NCBI GenBank assembly: GCA_023412195.1
Contig: JAEYNZ010000035.1
Coordinates: 1 to 38,595 of the forward strand
Source: Bacteroidota bacterium
GTDB taxonomy: Bacteria > Bacteroidota > Bacteroidia > Bacteroidales > Prolixibacteraceae
DNA: 38,595 nucleotides
Direction: 5' to 3'
Made by a program: the position numbers and the translations under genes. The notes beneath the pieces were generated by a model that was not told the origin of the DNA, ran no database searches, and saw only the letters and a program-made list of their open reading frames with translations. Below, in pieces: positions 27,684 through 37,140 of this stretch (the stretch's first letter is position 1; each line of letters begins with the position of its first letter).

Positions 27684-27870
27684 AAAATGCAGCGCTCATC
27701 CAATTCATCCATAAATCAGGCTAGAATATCTGGGCTGTGCTTGTGAATAGTCTGAATTCAGGCAAATGTATTGTTTGTGCAACCACATCTGCACGCATTA
27801 GGGAATGGTTAGCATAATTATATAACTTAAAGCAAAATATCTGTTATCTCAACAGGGTTCCGTTTTGATG

Positions 27871-27897
27871 TGGTCCCTCTCCGCAGTGGAGAGACCA
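27871..27897. terminator. hairpin between convergent amylase and subtilase genes
   Basis: TGGT-CC(bulge)-CTCTCC, loop gcagt, GGAGAG-ACCA. The stem of about 10 pairs lies in the convergent gap and shares its CTCTCC/GGAGAG core with the dispersed repeat at 7860-7880. It is suited to terminate in both directions, although no long T-run follows. Confidence 0.5.
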
Positions 27898-27935
27898 TTA
27901 CAGCAACCATTGTCAGTTCTCAGACCAGAAACAAT

Positions 27936-30143
27936 TTATCTTGATAATCTTTGAATCTGAATTAATTCAGGATTTAATGTAATCGTAAATCCACCTGTTA
28001 CGGTCCATGCTACAGAATACCAGGTTGATTCAGTTCCTGACCATCTCCTGATTTTTATCGTATAGGTTTTCCCTGGCTGACCAGTAAATTCAGCAATCTC
28101 ATAACTGTTGTCCCATGAACCACTATAGCCCACTGTTGATCCGTTTTCGTCATAAATGAGAAGATCAAGGTCAACCTTTAATTCAGACATATACCAGCTC
28201 CAAAACAATACGGAAGTTTTTGTCGTTTTTGAAGTCCAGGCCAGGGCAACTTTTACTTTCCGGGGACCAAGAATAGAACCGGGTACTGAAATTTTATATT
28301 CAAATGTCGAGAGTTTATTACTTCCGATATTCGAAGAACTCAGCAACCCTACATCCCAACCTCTTCTCGTTGCAGGTGCGTTAGGCCAGCGTTTGTTCTT
28401 TGCAATGTTACATCCTTCAGCTGCATTGACAGCACCTGCACCATCCAAAGCATCAATCCCGTTGCTTACATCCTGCCACCATGTATTATCTGAAACATTT
28501 TTCGTGGCGCTGGCTAAAAGGATTGCCCTGCACCCCTCAGGCCAGTGCTTTAATAAAGTATTTGTGCCCTGCATGAGGGCTGTTACACCAACAACTGCGG
28601 GTGAGGCCATGCTTGTACCGCTCATGGTTATACCATCTGCTGTTACTCCCATGCCGTTTGCACTGATCTCAGGCAGTTCTCTGTCACCATGCGAAGAAGA
28701 AGGATTTCTGAAAACCGATGACGCTGACATGGCTGTAGCATCATCATTGTGGTTACCTACCGAAATTGTATTATACCCCTTATGATTCACATATTCGCTG
28801 CTGGGCGGATTTATATTGTCCGAATCTCCATTCCAGAAATTACCGGCTGCGTGAATGATGGTTGGGAAGGGATGTCTGACGGCGATATAATCACCATAAT
28901 GATCATCTGCAGACAATGTACCGGAGCCAGGCTCACTGCTCCTGTGAAAACTTTGGTTAATAACAGTGCATCCCTTGTCTTTCACTGCCCATGTTAAGGC
29001 GTCCCTGTCCTTATCGTTGGCTGAATACAGGCTGCAGCCAGGAGCATGCCCGTCTGGAGTATTTGCTTCCTTGTTTCGGATAATTGCATGTACATTCTGG
29101 GAATGATCGGATGTAGACGGGCTTGATTTAAACTTTCCGGCAATTACAAGGTTAGAATTACTTGAAGGCCCCGATTCCCAGACAGCTACCTTTACCCCCG
29201 ACCCGTCTTCACCGCCGGAATGGACTACATCTGATCCGGCAATGGCTATGGAATCATCCAGATCTTCCATACCCCCTGTTTCATGCAATAAAATTCCTGC
29301 TACCTCTCTCCGGGAAGCCAGTTCCCTGATAGCTGAGGTTTTAGCCTGCACCGTTACCAATGGTGCCAGTTCATTAATCCGGACTATTTCCACTTTACCT
29401 TCAAGTGATTCTGCAAACCTTTCTGAATGCCGGTTCATTTCTCTTTGTTGCTCTTCTGCCCGTTTAACTAATAATCCTGAATCACATTCATTCAAAGCAC
29501 GATCGGCAGGCAAAGCTTCTGCTTCCTCAAATTCATACCAGATATCAACCAATACACTTTCAGGTGGCCTTTCAGAATGTATCAGGGAATAAAGTACAGG
29601 ATGTATTTTCCCGAATTTTGAATTCAGCTTCATACGATGTTCCTCAAGAATCTTTTCACCATCAACCTGTTTCCCTGTATGATCATATTCAAAAGATACA
29701 GGCATGCCTCTGTCCCGTTCAACAGCTTTGAAAAATTCAATGTAAGGTGTATCAGGAATTTTATCGTTTGGCAATCGCTCTACACCATTCTCAACAAGTT
29801 TAATCCTTACAAAACTGCCAATTATATGTTTGTTTCCTATTTTAGAATTTGTGGCGACAACCGAAAAAGGAATTTCAATCGTGTCACTTAGTTTTTGAAA
29901 TTTTTTATTTACAACAGGCTCTATTACAAGCTTGTGCCGTCCAGGCGGCAATCCATGGACAGCTGTCCATTCAAAACTGCTTTTCCTGCGGTTTAGGGTT
30001 ACTTTACCTTCCACACCCGGAACGCCGATGCTTCTGATAACCAAATCAGCATTTGCTTCAGCTGATACAATAATTTCTATCGATGAATTCGCAGTTAAAA
30101 TTTCATCCCGCACCAGATTAACCCGCACATTGTTTGCAGCCAT
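27936..30143 (-). CDS. divergent subtilase (S8 family) with N-terminal beta domain and C-terminal jelly roll
   Basis: A 735-residue protein. The first 290 residues hold a beta-rich region (about 1-95) and a mixed segment. The peptidase domain runs about 300-570: the catalytic-His segment SDHSQNVHAII (His347), the oxyanion Asn435 in HAAGNFWNG, and the nucleophile Ser511 in SGTSMASPAVVG. The residue at the catalytic-Asp place is Glu323 (VKVAVWESGP) instead of Asp. The C-terminal domain (about 600-735; VALAWTSK, DLDLLIYDENG, YTIKIRRWSG) resembles the KP-43-type jelly roll. There is no signal peptide or T9SS tail, so export is not evident. It may be inactive, altered in mechanism, or intracellular. 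Confidence 0.85.
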   Translation of the reverse strand: MAANNVRVNLVRDEILTANSSIEIIVSAEANADLVIRSIGVPGVEGKVTLNRRKSSFEWTAVHGLPPGRHKLVIEPVVNKKFQKLSDTIEIPFSVVATNSKIGNKHIIGSFVRIKLVENGVERLPNDKIPDTPYIEFFKAVERDRGMPVSFEYDHTGKQVDGEKILEEHRMKLNSKFGKIHPVLYSLIHSERPPESVLVDIWYEFEEAEALPADRALNECDSGLLVKRAEEQQREMNRHSERFAESLEGKVEIVRINELAPLVTVQAKTSAIRELASRREVAGILLHETGGMEDLDDSIAIAGSDVVHSGGEDGSGVKVAVWESGPSSNSNLVIAGKFKSSPSTSDHSQNVHAIIRNKEANTPDGHAPGCSLYSANDKDRDALTWAVKDKGCTVINQSFHRSSEPGSGTLSADDHYGDYIAVRHPFPTIIHAAGNFWNGDSDNINPPSSEYVNHKGYNTISVGNHNDDATAMSASSVFRNPSSSHGDRELPEISANGMGVTADGITMSGTSMASPAVVGVTALMQGTNTLLKHWPEGCRAILLASATKNVSDNTWWQDVSNGIDALDGAGAVNAAEGCNIAKNKRWPNAPATRRGWDVGLLSSSNIGSNKLSTFEYKISVPGSILGPRKVKVALAWTSKTTKTSVLFWSWYMSELKVDLDLLIYDENGSTVGYSGSWDNSYEIAEFTGQPGKTYTIKIRRWSGTESTWYSVAWTVTGGFTITLNPELIQIQRLSR

Positions 30144-30613
30144 AATAATTCCCTTTCTTTTTAATTAATGGTGATAAAAAACGTCCATATTGAATCATAT
30201 CAAAAGAATCATCCCTGGTCTATAAGTCAAACAATGATTACATCTCCATTTAATACCCCTGGCTTATAGATTTATACTACTAAAGGTAAGCTATTTAACC
30301 TGAAAATAAAAATAATACTCAGGGGTATTTATTTTCCGCTGAACAAAATGCTGACTCCTGATTTCCGGAAATTTTACCGGGGCCAAAGCAGCTAAGCTTT
30401 CTATGAATTTATAACCTTCAGTAAAATCTTTTAAATGAAGCATTACTTAACAGACATTTTTACATGCTGCTGCAAAGATCTGTGTCCGGAATTGGCAAAA
30501 TGGATGATATCTCACAGGAGTAATGTTATAACACACGTTTGCCCATTGCTCCTCTTTTTGCACTCATCTATATATGCCATAAATAATTCAGGGACTCCGG
30601 AACAATTGCGCGG
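30144..30613. other. 470-base intergenic gap upstream of the subtilase gene
   Basis: No gene is seen; open frames here are short shadows. The one feature is a perfect 10-bp inverted repeat, AATACCCCTG (30252-30261) and CAGGGGTATT (30320-30329), separated by 58 bases and about 110 bases upstream of the subtilase start. It could be paired operator sites. Confidence 0.4.
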
Positions 30614-31825
30614 CTACCTGACATTTTTCCCTTGTTGCTTAGGCTCCTTCACTCCCAGCATCAGCCTGATTACCGGCACCCGTCTCAATCCTTCATAAAG
30701 AAGAAAGGTAAGGGCAGTGGTAACGGATATGATCAGGATGTATTTAACCTGAACAGGCAGGCTGGTTTGAATCACCAGATACCCGACCAGTGTATTTACC
30801 GGAAGGTGCAAAAGGTAAAATGGAAAAGCTGCCGAAGAAAGATAACCCATAAGCCTGCTTTTGTTATTTAAAAACCGCCGGCCATATCCTGCTATGGCCA
30901 GCACCCACGACCAGCGGCCAAGTTCTACGATTCCCCTGAGTATATCATAACCTGTATATTCGTATAAGTACCTGAATGTGAACTGGCGCAACAGTTCACA
31001 CATCACGGCTGTTATGAGTGCAGCCCGTGCACTTTTGTCAATTGCAGCCACATACCTGCCATCGGTAAACAAAAGATAACCAAGAAAGAAAACCCCAAAA
31101 TAATAATATGGATTTTTATCACCCAATAAATCAATGCGGGCTATCAGATACAGTGGAACCACAAAAAGAAACAGCATACCGGGTCTGGCAAACACCGATG
31201 CTACAGCATTTGTAATCCTGTGCCCCACCTGAGAATTCAAAAGAAGGAAAAATGGAAGGGCTGCTATTGTGAAAACAAAAAGGAATATCAGAAACCACAA
31301 ATGGGCCGGAGTAAGTGTCCCCCCGATACCTGCCAGATCCTGCGGGTCGATTCTCCAGAAAGAAATAAAATGCCTGGCAAAATCAACCTGAACACCTTGA
31401 TTTATTAATCCAATATAAGTCATGGGGGGAATCAGAATTACAATTCCGGCTACAGCAGGAAGAAGAAGCCGAAGGAAACGTTCATTTATGAAAGTCAGGC
31501 TGCTTCTTTTTTGCAGGGCAAACCAGGCAGATGCTCCCGAAATATAAAACAACAGGGGCATATGGAACTGATGCACCCAACCTGCCAGCCTGTCGAGCAC
31601 CATGCTGTTGGTAATATCTTTTACATACATAATGGACTGAGGATTTAAAACAAAAATAAGCGCCGAGTGAAAAGGAACAAGTAAAAGCACAGCCCCGATC
31701 CGGAGCCAGTCAAGATCTGTGCGCCGCAACTTTTCTTTTTCACCAGGATTTGCTGAAAGATCTTCCCACTTATTTATTTGCGGAGTTATGGTCAGGGAAC
31801 CTGCCGTAGTCATATTCTTTTGCAT
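30614..31825 (-). CDS. acyltransferase family 3 membrane protein
   Basis: Integral membrane acyltransferase of 403 residues with about ten hydrophobic helices. It opens with LDWLRIGAVLLLVPFHSALI, which holds the conserved family His, and also shows MPLLFYISGASAWFAL, AHLWFLIFLFVF and FPFYLLHLPVNTLVGYL. Family members (OpgC/OatA-type) move acetyl or succinyl groups onto glycans or lipids across the inner membrane. It lies 129 bases downstream of the AraC regulator on the same strand and may be co-regulated. The acceptor substrate is unknown. Confidence 0.9.
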   Translation of the reverse strand: MQKNMTTAGSLTITPQINKWEDLSANPGEKEKLRRTDLDWLRIGAVLLLVPFHSALIFVLNPQSIMYVKDITNSMVLDRLAGWVHQFHMPLLFYISGASAWFALQKRSSLTFINERFLRLLLPAVAGIVILIPPMTYIGLINQGVQVDFARHFISFWRIDPQDLAGIGGTLTPAHLWFLIFLFVFTIAALPFFLLLNSQVGHRITNAVASVFARPGMLFLFVVPLYLIARIDLLGDKNPYYYFGVFFLGYLLFTDGRYVAAIDKSARAALITAVMCELLRQFTFRYLYEYTGYDILRGIVELGRWSWVLAIAGYGRRFLNNKSRLMGYLSSAAFPFYLLHLPVNTLVGYLVIQTSLPVQVKYILIISVTTALTFLLYEGLRRVPVIRLMLGVKEPKQQGKNVR

Positions 31826-31954
31826 TGAATAAAGTTTTTAATGTTGCTGCAAATTTATGCTGACCTGCTGCCATCAAAGTTATCTGTTTGGAAAGAAGAT
31901 GTATGGAATCCTAAATAGTACGTGTGCATTTGGAAATGAGCACATCATTAAAGT

Positions 31955-33118
31955 TTAAGTCACAGGCATATTCCTGTACCCGGAAGGTGTTAGTCCGGTG
32001 TGTTTTTTGAATGCCTTATTAAATGCCGACTTTGAATTATATCCTACTTCTTCGGCAATCTGTTCAATAGTGTAACCTTGTATGACTGGATCAGCAAGAA
32101 GCCGTTTTGCCTCTTCAATCCTGTAATAACTGACCCATTCAAAAAATGAATATCCAGCTTTTTCGTTCAGCACCCAGGATATTACGTATGGTTGTTCATT
32201 TAACAACTTACCAATACGGTTCAGAGAAATGAGGTTATCAGTGAAAATTTTCTTTTCCACCATCAGGGATGTCAGCCTGGCTTTAATTTCATCAGCCCTT
32301 TGATCATCAATATTGACAGATCCCTTCCTGGGTTTTATGCTTTCTGATGATAAAGTATTCTCATCTCTTGACAACCGGGATTTTACAAGTTCTCTTAATG
32401 TACTAAGAAAAAGAATAGCGGTAATGAACCATGCGATGATGTGATCGCCTATATCTCTAACAAAATAATTTTTTACAAGAAGAACAACAAGAATAAGCAG
32501 GCTGAATAAAATTGAAAATGAAATCCACCATGTAAATTCTTCTTTTGAAATCAATTTGTTTTTAATAAATCCATTGAGCGACTGCAAGCTCAGAACAAGG
32601 TAAATTGCACATTGCATAAACATAAGGGGAAGCTGCAGGCCCCTCATCCGGAGCACAAAAAGAAGCAAACCTGATTCAACCCTGTAGTCGTGTTCCACGG
32701 CATGGTGCAAATAATAATAATTTGCCACTTTATATTCTACCGGTGCAAGAAAGGCAGGAATAAGAAATATGAGGTACAGCCCAAACGGGATCAGGTGGTA
32801 CCACCAGTTTTTGGATACATAACCACCGGCAGCCTTTATGTTCAGATACAGTGCCGGTGCCAGCAGGTACTGAAACGGCTCTGAAAAATCGATCAGTTCA
32901 ATCATATAATACATGTAGCCGGTGCGGTTCAGGAAGATTTCCAACAGAATCAGGGTAAAAGGAAAATAAAGAAGTCCCCTGAACCTTTCCCTGGGGTTCT
33001 TCACAAAAAGACTTGTTACGGACAGCAGAAACCCAAGCACCACCCCCAGAAGGATGATGAAATTCGGAACGGTCATTTCGGTTTCTCCCAACTCAGGGAA
33101 TATTTGTAAAATCAGCAT
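31955..33118 (-). CDS. AraC-family regulator with seven-helix membrane N-terminus
   Basis: A 387-residue protein with about seven transmembrane helices in residues 15-245 and a C-terminal AraC DNA-binding domain (about 285-385): a first HTH in the LNEKAGYSFFEWVSYYRIEE region and a second in GYTIEQIAEEVGYNSKSAFN with the signature FKKHTGLTPSGYR. This architecture is common in Bacteroidota and ties membrane sensing to transcription. Start 33118 is the longest; MTVPNFIILLG at 33076 is a good alternative because homologs usually begin at the first helix. It precedes the acyltransferase gene, its likely target. Confidence 0.9.
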   Translation of the reverse strand: MLILQIFPELGETEMTVPNFIILLGVVLGFLLSVTSLFVKNPRERFRGLLYFPFTLILLEIFLNRTGYMYYMIELIDFSEPFQYLLAPALYLNIKAAGGYVSKNWWYHLIPFGLYLIFLIPAFLAPVEYKVANYYYLHHAVEHDYRVESGLLLFVLRMRGLQLPLMFMQCAIYLVLSLQSLNGFIKNKLISKEEFTWWISFSILFSLLILVVLLVKNYFVRDIGDHIIAWFITAILFLSTLRELVKSRLSRDENTLSSESIKPRKGSVNIDDQRADEIKARLTSLMVEKKIFTDNLISLNRIGKLLNEQPYVISWVLNEKAGYSFFEWVSYYRIEEAKRLLADPVIQGYTIEQIAEEVGYNSKSAFNKAFKKHTGLTPSGYRNMPVT

Positions 33119-33231
33119 GGCAGCAACGTTTTACTGACCGAAATTAGAGAAAGTTATTTTAATGATCAAAAAAATTTAAACAGGCGGCAGGAAACCTTCT
33201 CATTGAAATCTTCCACATACAGGAATGCAAC

Positions 33232-33429
33232 CTATTTATAATCCATTCCCATAAAGCGGGCAAGGCGACCCATATTCCTGACAAGAAAATCAGGCGGATT
33301 TACCGCAATGATCTCCCTGCGGTAGTTGTTCATGAGCACACCCAGCAGCAACATGGTTTTAATGCTTTTCATACTTATCTTTTTCGTCCGGTTACTGGTC
33401 ACACGGTCAATCACCCTGCCGGTCTGCAT
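33232..33429 (-). pseudogene. possible C-terminal gene fragment
   Basis: The minus strand encodes 65 codons, of which the last 40 (MNNYRREIIAVNPPDFLVRN, then MGRLARFMGMDYK and stop) look like a real protein C-terminus. There is no credible start region: upstream the sequence runs into the OsmC-like remnant on the opposite strand. I do not recognise the family. It is probably an eroded fragment left by a rearrangement. Confidence 0.3.
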
Positions 33430-33782
33430 CCTGCAACCGGTGGTTCCGGCTTAGGTGTATGTTCAGGGGATATGTTGCTTCAGTCACTTGCAGCTTGTGC
33501 CGGAGTCACCCTTCATGCAGTTGCCACAGCCCAGGCTATAAATACAGGTAACTTCATAAACCATGCAGAAGGGGATCTGGATGGGGTACATTAGGAATAT
33601 GCAAAGATGTACCGGTTGGGTTTCAGAACATCCGGATCAGATTTGAATTTGGAACTGAAATCCCGGAAGATAAAGCAGAAACCCTCATCAGATTAACCGA
33701 GAGGTATTGTGTAATTTACCAGATCCTGCGTCAATCTCCGGTGATGAGCATTGAAATCCATACAAAAACGTTTGCCTCCTGA
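33409..33782 (+). pseudogene. OsmC-family protein remnant, lacking its N-terminus and frameshifted
   Basis: OsmC-like proteins reduce organic hydroperoxides. The frame from 33409 reads NHPAGLHPATGGSG, CSGDMLLQSLAACAGVTLHA (with the resolving-type Cys) and GNFINHAEGDLDG, then stops at about 33592. One base later the frame continues as GTLGICKDVPVGFQNIRIRF and LTERYCVIYQILRQSPVMSI to TGA 33780-33782. Both parts match the family in order. The first ~50 residues are missing: the junction near 33398-33411 carries GTCACaCGGTCAA, one base from the right arm of the 37-kb repeat family. A second OsmC-like fragment lies at 35650-35781. Confidence 0.75.
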
Positions 33783-33804
33783 AGTGACAGCAAAGGTCCT
33801 TGCA

Positions 33805-35304
33805 TCATTCATTTAATTTTTTGAGATTCTCAATGGCCCGCTGATTACCCGGGTTTAACTTCAATGCCTGATTGTAGCATCTGATGGCTTCTTCTTTATT
33901 GCCTGTCATTTGATAAACATCACCCATATCGTTCCATGCGACTATTATTTCAGGAAATCTATGGGTGTAGAATTTATATAATGATAAGGCCTGATCAGTT
34001 TTCTTTTCTTCTATGAATCTCCGCCCGACCTCAAGCAATACCATATCGTCATCCACTGTTATCCGTTGCTTTTCCAATTCATCTGAAAGACCAGTACTTT
34101 TTGTTTCTTCAAGGATATTGTAAATCCTTGCCGCCTGCCGGGTCTTGAACTCCGGCTTCAAAACTGTTGCATCCTGCCCGATCCTTCCATTAAAGTAGAG
34201 CTGGGTAATATTGGGTAAAACCATATTTGCATTCATGGTACTCTCGTTGGTTACAATGTAAAATACAACTCCCTCTTCCGGCAAACGTACAAGCCTTGCA
34301 AAGAAAATCCCATTGCTCCCACCGTTATCGATCATTTTGGTCCCCCTCCTGCTTTTGGTAATGTTGCATCCGTAACCAAAAAACGACTGCCCGCCATATC
34401 CTTCTTCCACTATATGTGCTGTAAACATTTTGCCGACAGAACTATCTGATAATACAGCATTATTGTTTACCGCCCTTACCCACAGATACATGTCATCAAG
34501 TGAGGCATGAAGTCCGCCATTGGCTTTAAGGTTCCAGTAAGGCTGATCTCCAACACTGGCAATACGGCCCGAAATTGTTCCCCAGTCGTTTCCGTTCTGG
34601 TAGCCGTGTGCAATAATGTCATCCTCAGAATCCGCTACATGATAACCCATATTATAAATACCGGCAGGTTCAAGCAGATTCTTCTGAAGAAAAGTTTCAT
34701 AATCAGTTCCGGATACTTTCTCAATGATGATACCCAGGACACTCATGCCCACATTTGTATACACTGCTTTTTCGCCCGGGCGGAAAGCCAGAGGTTCTCT
34801 GAAGGCACGTTTCAGGTATTCCGCCGTTTCAATCTTTTCGAAATCGCCACCATCACCTTTCAGGAACTCGTGGAACCCTGATGAATGTGTAAGCAGCTGA
34901 TGAATCGTGATGTCAGCTTTTTCGTCAGGGATGTCCGGAAAAAATTTGCTCAACGGGTCATTGACACAAAGTTTTCCCTGCTCACTGAGTTTTAATATAG
35001 CTGCAGCGGTAAATGCCTTTGTAATGCTGCCCATCGATGCAAGCGTTAAAGGGGTGAAGGGAATTTTCTTATCCTTGTTTGCCCATCCGTATCCCTTGTT
35101 AAAAATCCTGGTTCCGCCTTTAATGATCAGAAGTCCGCCTGAAAAACCTTTATCAATGGATAGTTGTGTAAGGTACTCATCAATGATTCTGCAGGTGTCA
35201 TTGACCTCTGCACTTTCAATGGATTGTTGCTCCATGATTTGTGAATAAGAACCGGAAGTCAGCAAACCAGCCAAAACCGCTGTCAGGAATAATGCTTTTT
35301 TCAT
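33805..35304 (-). CDS. secreted serine beta-lactamase-like hydrolase with C-terminal TPR
   Basis: A 499-residue protein with a signal peptide (MKKALFLTAVLAGLLTSGSYSQ). The beta-lactamase/class C penicillin-binding fold has catalytic Ser93-x-x-Lys96 in ASMGSITKAF, Tyr182 in YTNVGMSVLG and a third motif resembling DNGGSNG in place of HxG/KTG. The C-terminal 75 residues form TPR units (DQALSLYKFYTHRFPEIIVA and NKEEAIRCYNQALKLNPGNQ). Members act as esterases, D-amino-acid peptidases or carboxypeptidases; the fused TPR suggests partner binding. It sits alone between two OsmC-like remnants. Confidence 0.9.
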   Translation of the reverse strand: MKKALFLTAVLAGLLTSGSYSQIMEQQSIESAEVNDTCRIIDEYLTQLSIDKGFSGGLLIIKGGTRIFNKGYGWANKDKKIPFTPLTLASMGSITKAFTAAAILKLSEQGKLCVNDPLSKFFPDIPDEKADITIHQLLTHSSGFHEFLKGDGGDFEKIETAEYLKRAFREPLAFRPGEKAVYTNVGMSVLGIIIEKVSGTDYETFLQKNLLEPAGIYNMGYHVADSEDDIIAHGYQNGNDWGTISGRIASVGDQPYWNLKANGGLHASLDDMYLWVRAVNNNAVLSDSSVGKMFTAHIVEEGYGGQSFFGYGCNITKSRRGTKMIDNGGSNGIFFARLVRLPEEGVVFYIVTNESTMNANMVLPNITQLYFNGRIGQDATVLKPEFKTRQAARIYNILEETKSTGLSDELEKQRITVDDDMVLLEVGRRFIEEKKTDQALSLYKFYTHRFPEIIVAWNDMGDVYQMTGNKEEAIRCYNQALKLNPGNQRAIENLKKLNE

Positions 35305-35649
35305 CTGTATGTAATTGTTTTAAACAGCCGGATGGAACCCGCATGATGAATTTCAACCGTACTTGTGCTAACGAATCATGCCCGCTTTAATCCTGAATTT
35401 TTTCAATACCAATGCTGCATGCATAATAATACCGTGACAATCACTGTTATGGGCTAATCCAAACAGGATGAAGTGGTAAAAATTGCCCATTGTTTAAACA
35501 AATCAAAGTTAGGCATTTGATTAAACAAATCTTCCAGTGTTTTAAAAGTTTTGAAGCAGGGCAGAGAGAACAGAGCAGAGGGCGAAGGGCGAAGAGCTAT
35601 GACTTGTCCTGAAATAAGTTTACAGAAGAAGTAAACAATTTTCAGGGCT
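35305..35649. other. intergenic upstream region of the beta-lactamase-like gene
   Basis: AT-rich sequence with a purine-rich low-complexity run (agggcagagagaacagagca and gggcgaagggcgaagagc, about 35560-35600). It should contain the promoter of the minus-strand hydrolase. No gene or strong hairpin is seen. Confidence 0.35.
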
Positions 35650-35781
35650 ATGAAAAGAAAAGTAAATCATTACACGGATGAATTAAAGCTTAGTTGTACA
35701 GGAGTATTTAGAAACTGGGAATTGGTGACAGCAGGTCTTCATCATGCTACCGGTGGAAATGGGATGTTTGTATGTTCCGGA
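35650..35781 (+). pseudogene. OsmC-like N-terminal fragment
   Basis: An ATG at 35650 opens a frame MKRKVNHYTDELKLSCTGVF and onward to TAGLHHATGGNGMFVCSG. The last part matches the OsmC motif (A)GLHPATGGxGxxxCSG. Over the aligned 51 bases (35731-35781 against 33418-33468) 36 bases agree, about 71%, with the same reading frame. Right after this the sequence becomes the 3' end of the opposite-strand PQQ gene (stop at 35791), so the C-terminal half is gone. It is a second, diverged OsmC copy truncated at the same conserved block where the first one begins. Confidence 0.45.
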
Positions 35782-35790
35782 TCAGCGGAA

Positions 35791-37023
35791 TCAATATTTC
35801 CCGATATCATAGACCATAAGGGCATCACCATGTCGAATATACATTCTCTTATTATGTATAACAGGATGCGCCCAGTGTTCACCGGTGCCCAGCGGGACAG
35901 TAAAACGGCTGATGACTTCAAAGGTTTCATGATCCATCTTAACCAGGGCCATTTCACCCGACTCACTGTACACGTAAAACAGTCCATCTGCATAAACAAC
36001 CACCCCGTTGGTAAAATCCCTGGTCAGCAAGGTACTTTCGCCATCCGATACGTTAACGGCATACCAGTTCTTTGAGCGGTAGGTTGAACCAAAAATATGC
36101 CCGTTAACAAGGACAAGTCCTCCCATGAGGTTCTGAAGCGACTCATTCCGCCACAACTGTTCCACCTGTCTCCCGTCTTCGCTCAGCCTGAGGGCCAGGG
36201 TACCGCTGTTTTCAGGGGCAGAAGCACTGGAGCAGTATATGACACCACCGGAATAGAGTGGCGAGTTTGCATGGATCTTATTGCGCTGCATCTGTTCGGC
36301 CCTCCAGTACATTTCACCGGTGGCAGCATCGATACCTATGATGGAAGTGGCGGTCATTGTAACAACCAGGCGTGTGCCATTGTGATCAATCAGGATGGGT
36401 GAGCAATAAGCAGCAGGTTCCCTGTGTCCCCGGCTGGTCCATACGGTTTCGCCGGTACTGCGGTTCAGGGCAACTACATTGTGTTCCTCACCGCCGGGGG
36501 TACAAATGATGTGATCACCATCCATCAGCAGCGACTCAGTCATACCCCACTGGATGTTTTCGGCATTAAACCGGCTCAGCAGGTCAGCCTCCCAGATGAT
36601 GTCGCCTGACTGGGCGTCGAAACAGTACACCACCCCCATGCTGCTTTCAAGGTAAACATGGTCTCCTGCGATCACCGGGGTGGAACGCGGCCCTGTGTAG
36701 TTAACGTGCCATTCAGTGCCATAGGTCTTCTGCCAGAGCAGGGTTCCTTCAAGGTCGAGGCAATACAGCACGCCCATTGTATCGGGCATGCCGGTCAGGT
36801 AAACCCTGTTGTTGCCTATGGCAGCACTCGTGTGACCTGCCCCCAGACCCTGGAAGCTCCACAGCAGTTCAGGACCATTTTCCGGCCAGGCATCAAGCAA
36901 TCCCGATTCATCAAAAATGCCTGCCCGTTGCGGACCACGCCACTGTGAAGGTTCATTTCCCACAGCAGAGCATGCCGAATAAACAAACAGAAAAAGAGAA
37001 AACACAACTATGATCCGGCCCAT
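35791..37023 (-). CDS. secreted PQQ-repeat beta-propeller protein (quinoprotein-like)
   Basis: A 410-residue protein with a signal peptide (MGRIIVVFSLFLFVYSACSA; a lipobox-like SAC is weak). WRGPQRAGIFDESGLLDAWP is the usual start of this PQQ_2-type family. PQQ-like repeats follow: VYCFDAQSGDIIWEADLL, VVALNRSTGETVWTSRGHRE and IIGIDAATGEMYWRAEQMQR. It is close to outer-membrane-associated propellers of BamB style and to quinoprotein dehydrogenases, but I see no catalytic Asp/Ca site to support enzyme activity. Its 5' side faces the hairpin cluster that separates it from mscS. Confidence 0.85.
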   Translation of the reverse strand: MGRIIVVFSLFLFVYSACSAVGNEPSQWRGPQRAGIFDESGLLDAWPENGPELLWSFQGLGAGHTSAAIGNNRVYLTGMPDTMGVLYCLDLEGTLLWQKTYGTEWHVNYTGPRSTPVIAGDHVYLESSMGVVYCFDAQSGDIIWEADLLSRFNAENIQWGMTESLLMDGDHIICTPGGEEHNVVALNRSTGETVWTSRGHREPAAYCSPILIDHNGTRLVVTMTATSIIGIDAATGEMYWRAEQMQRNKIHANSPLYSGGVIYCSSASAPENSGTLALRLSEDGRQVEQLWRNESLQNLMGGLVLVNGHIFGSTYRSKNWYAVNVSDGESTLLTRDFTNGVVVYADGLFYVYSESGEMALVKMDHETFEVISRFTVPLGTGEHWAHPVIHNKRMYIRHGDALMVYDIGKY

Positions 37024-37140
37024 ATAACCATTTTAAAAACATGAGGCGGAAAAATAGAAAAAAAGATGGAATAACGGGAGCATCATTAACAAATAACAGA
37101 ACGTTCAGGTGTGCCATTAAAGATTGCAGTGCAGGTTTTA

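Noticed and set aside
28156..28785. 209-codon plus-strand ORF opposite the subtilase
   Set aside because: It is the antisense of a well-supported coding region whose protein has family motifs; no independent evidence supports it.
30435..30871. small plus-strand ORFs opposite the acyltransferase end
   Set aside because: They are antisense shadows, with no recognisable domain and no start context.
35782..36075. the rest of the ORF that opens at 35650
   Set aside because: Beyond 35781 it is only the antisense of the PQQ-protein gene; only the first part has OsmC-like content.
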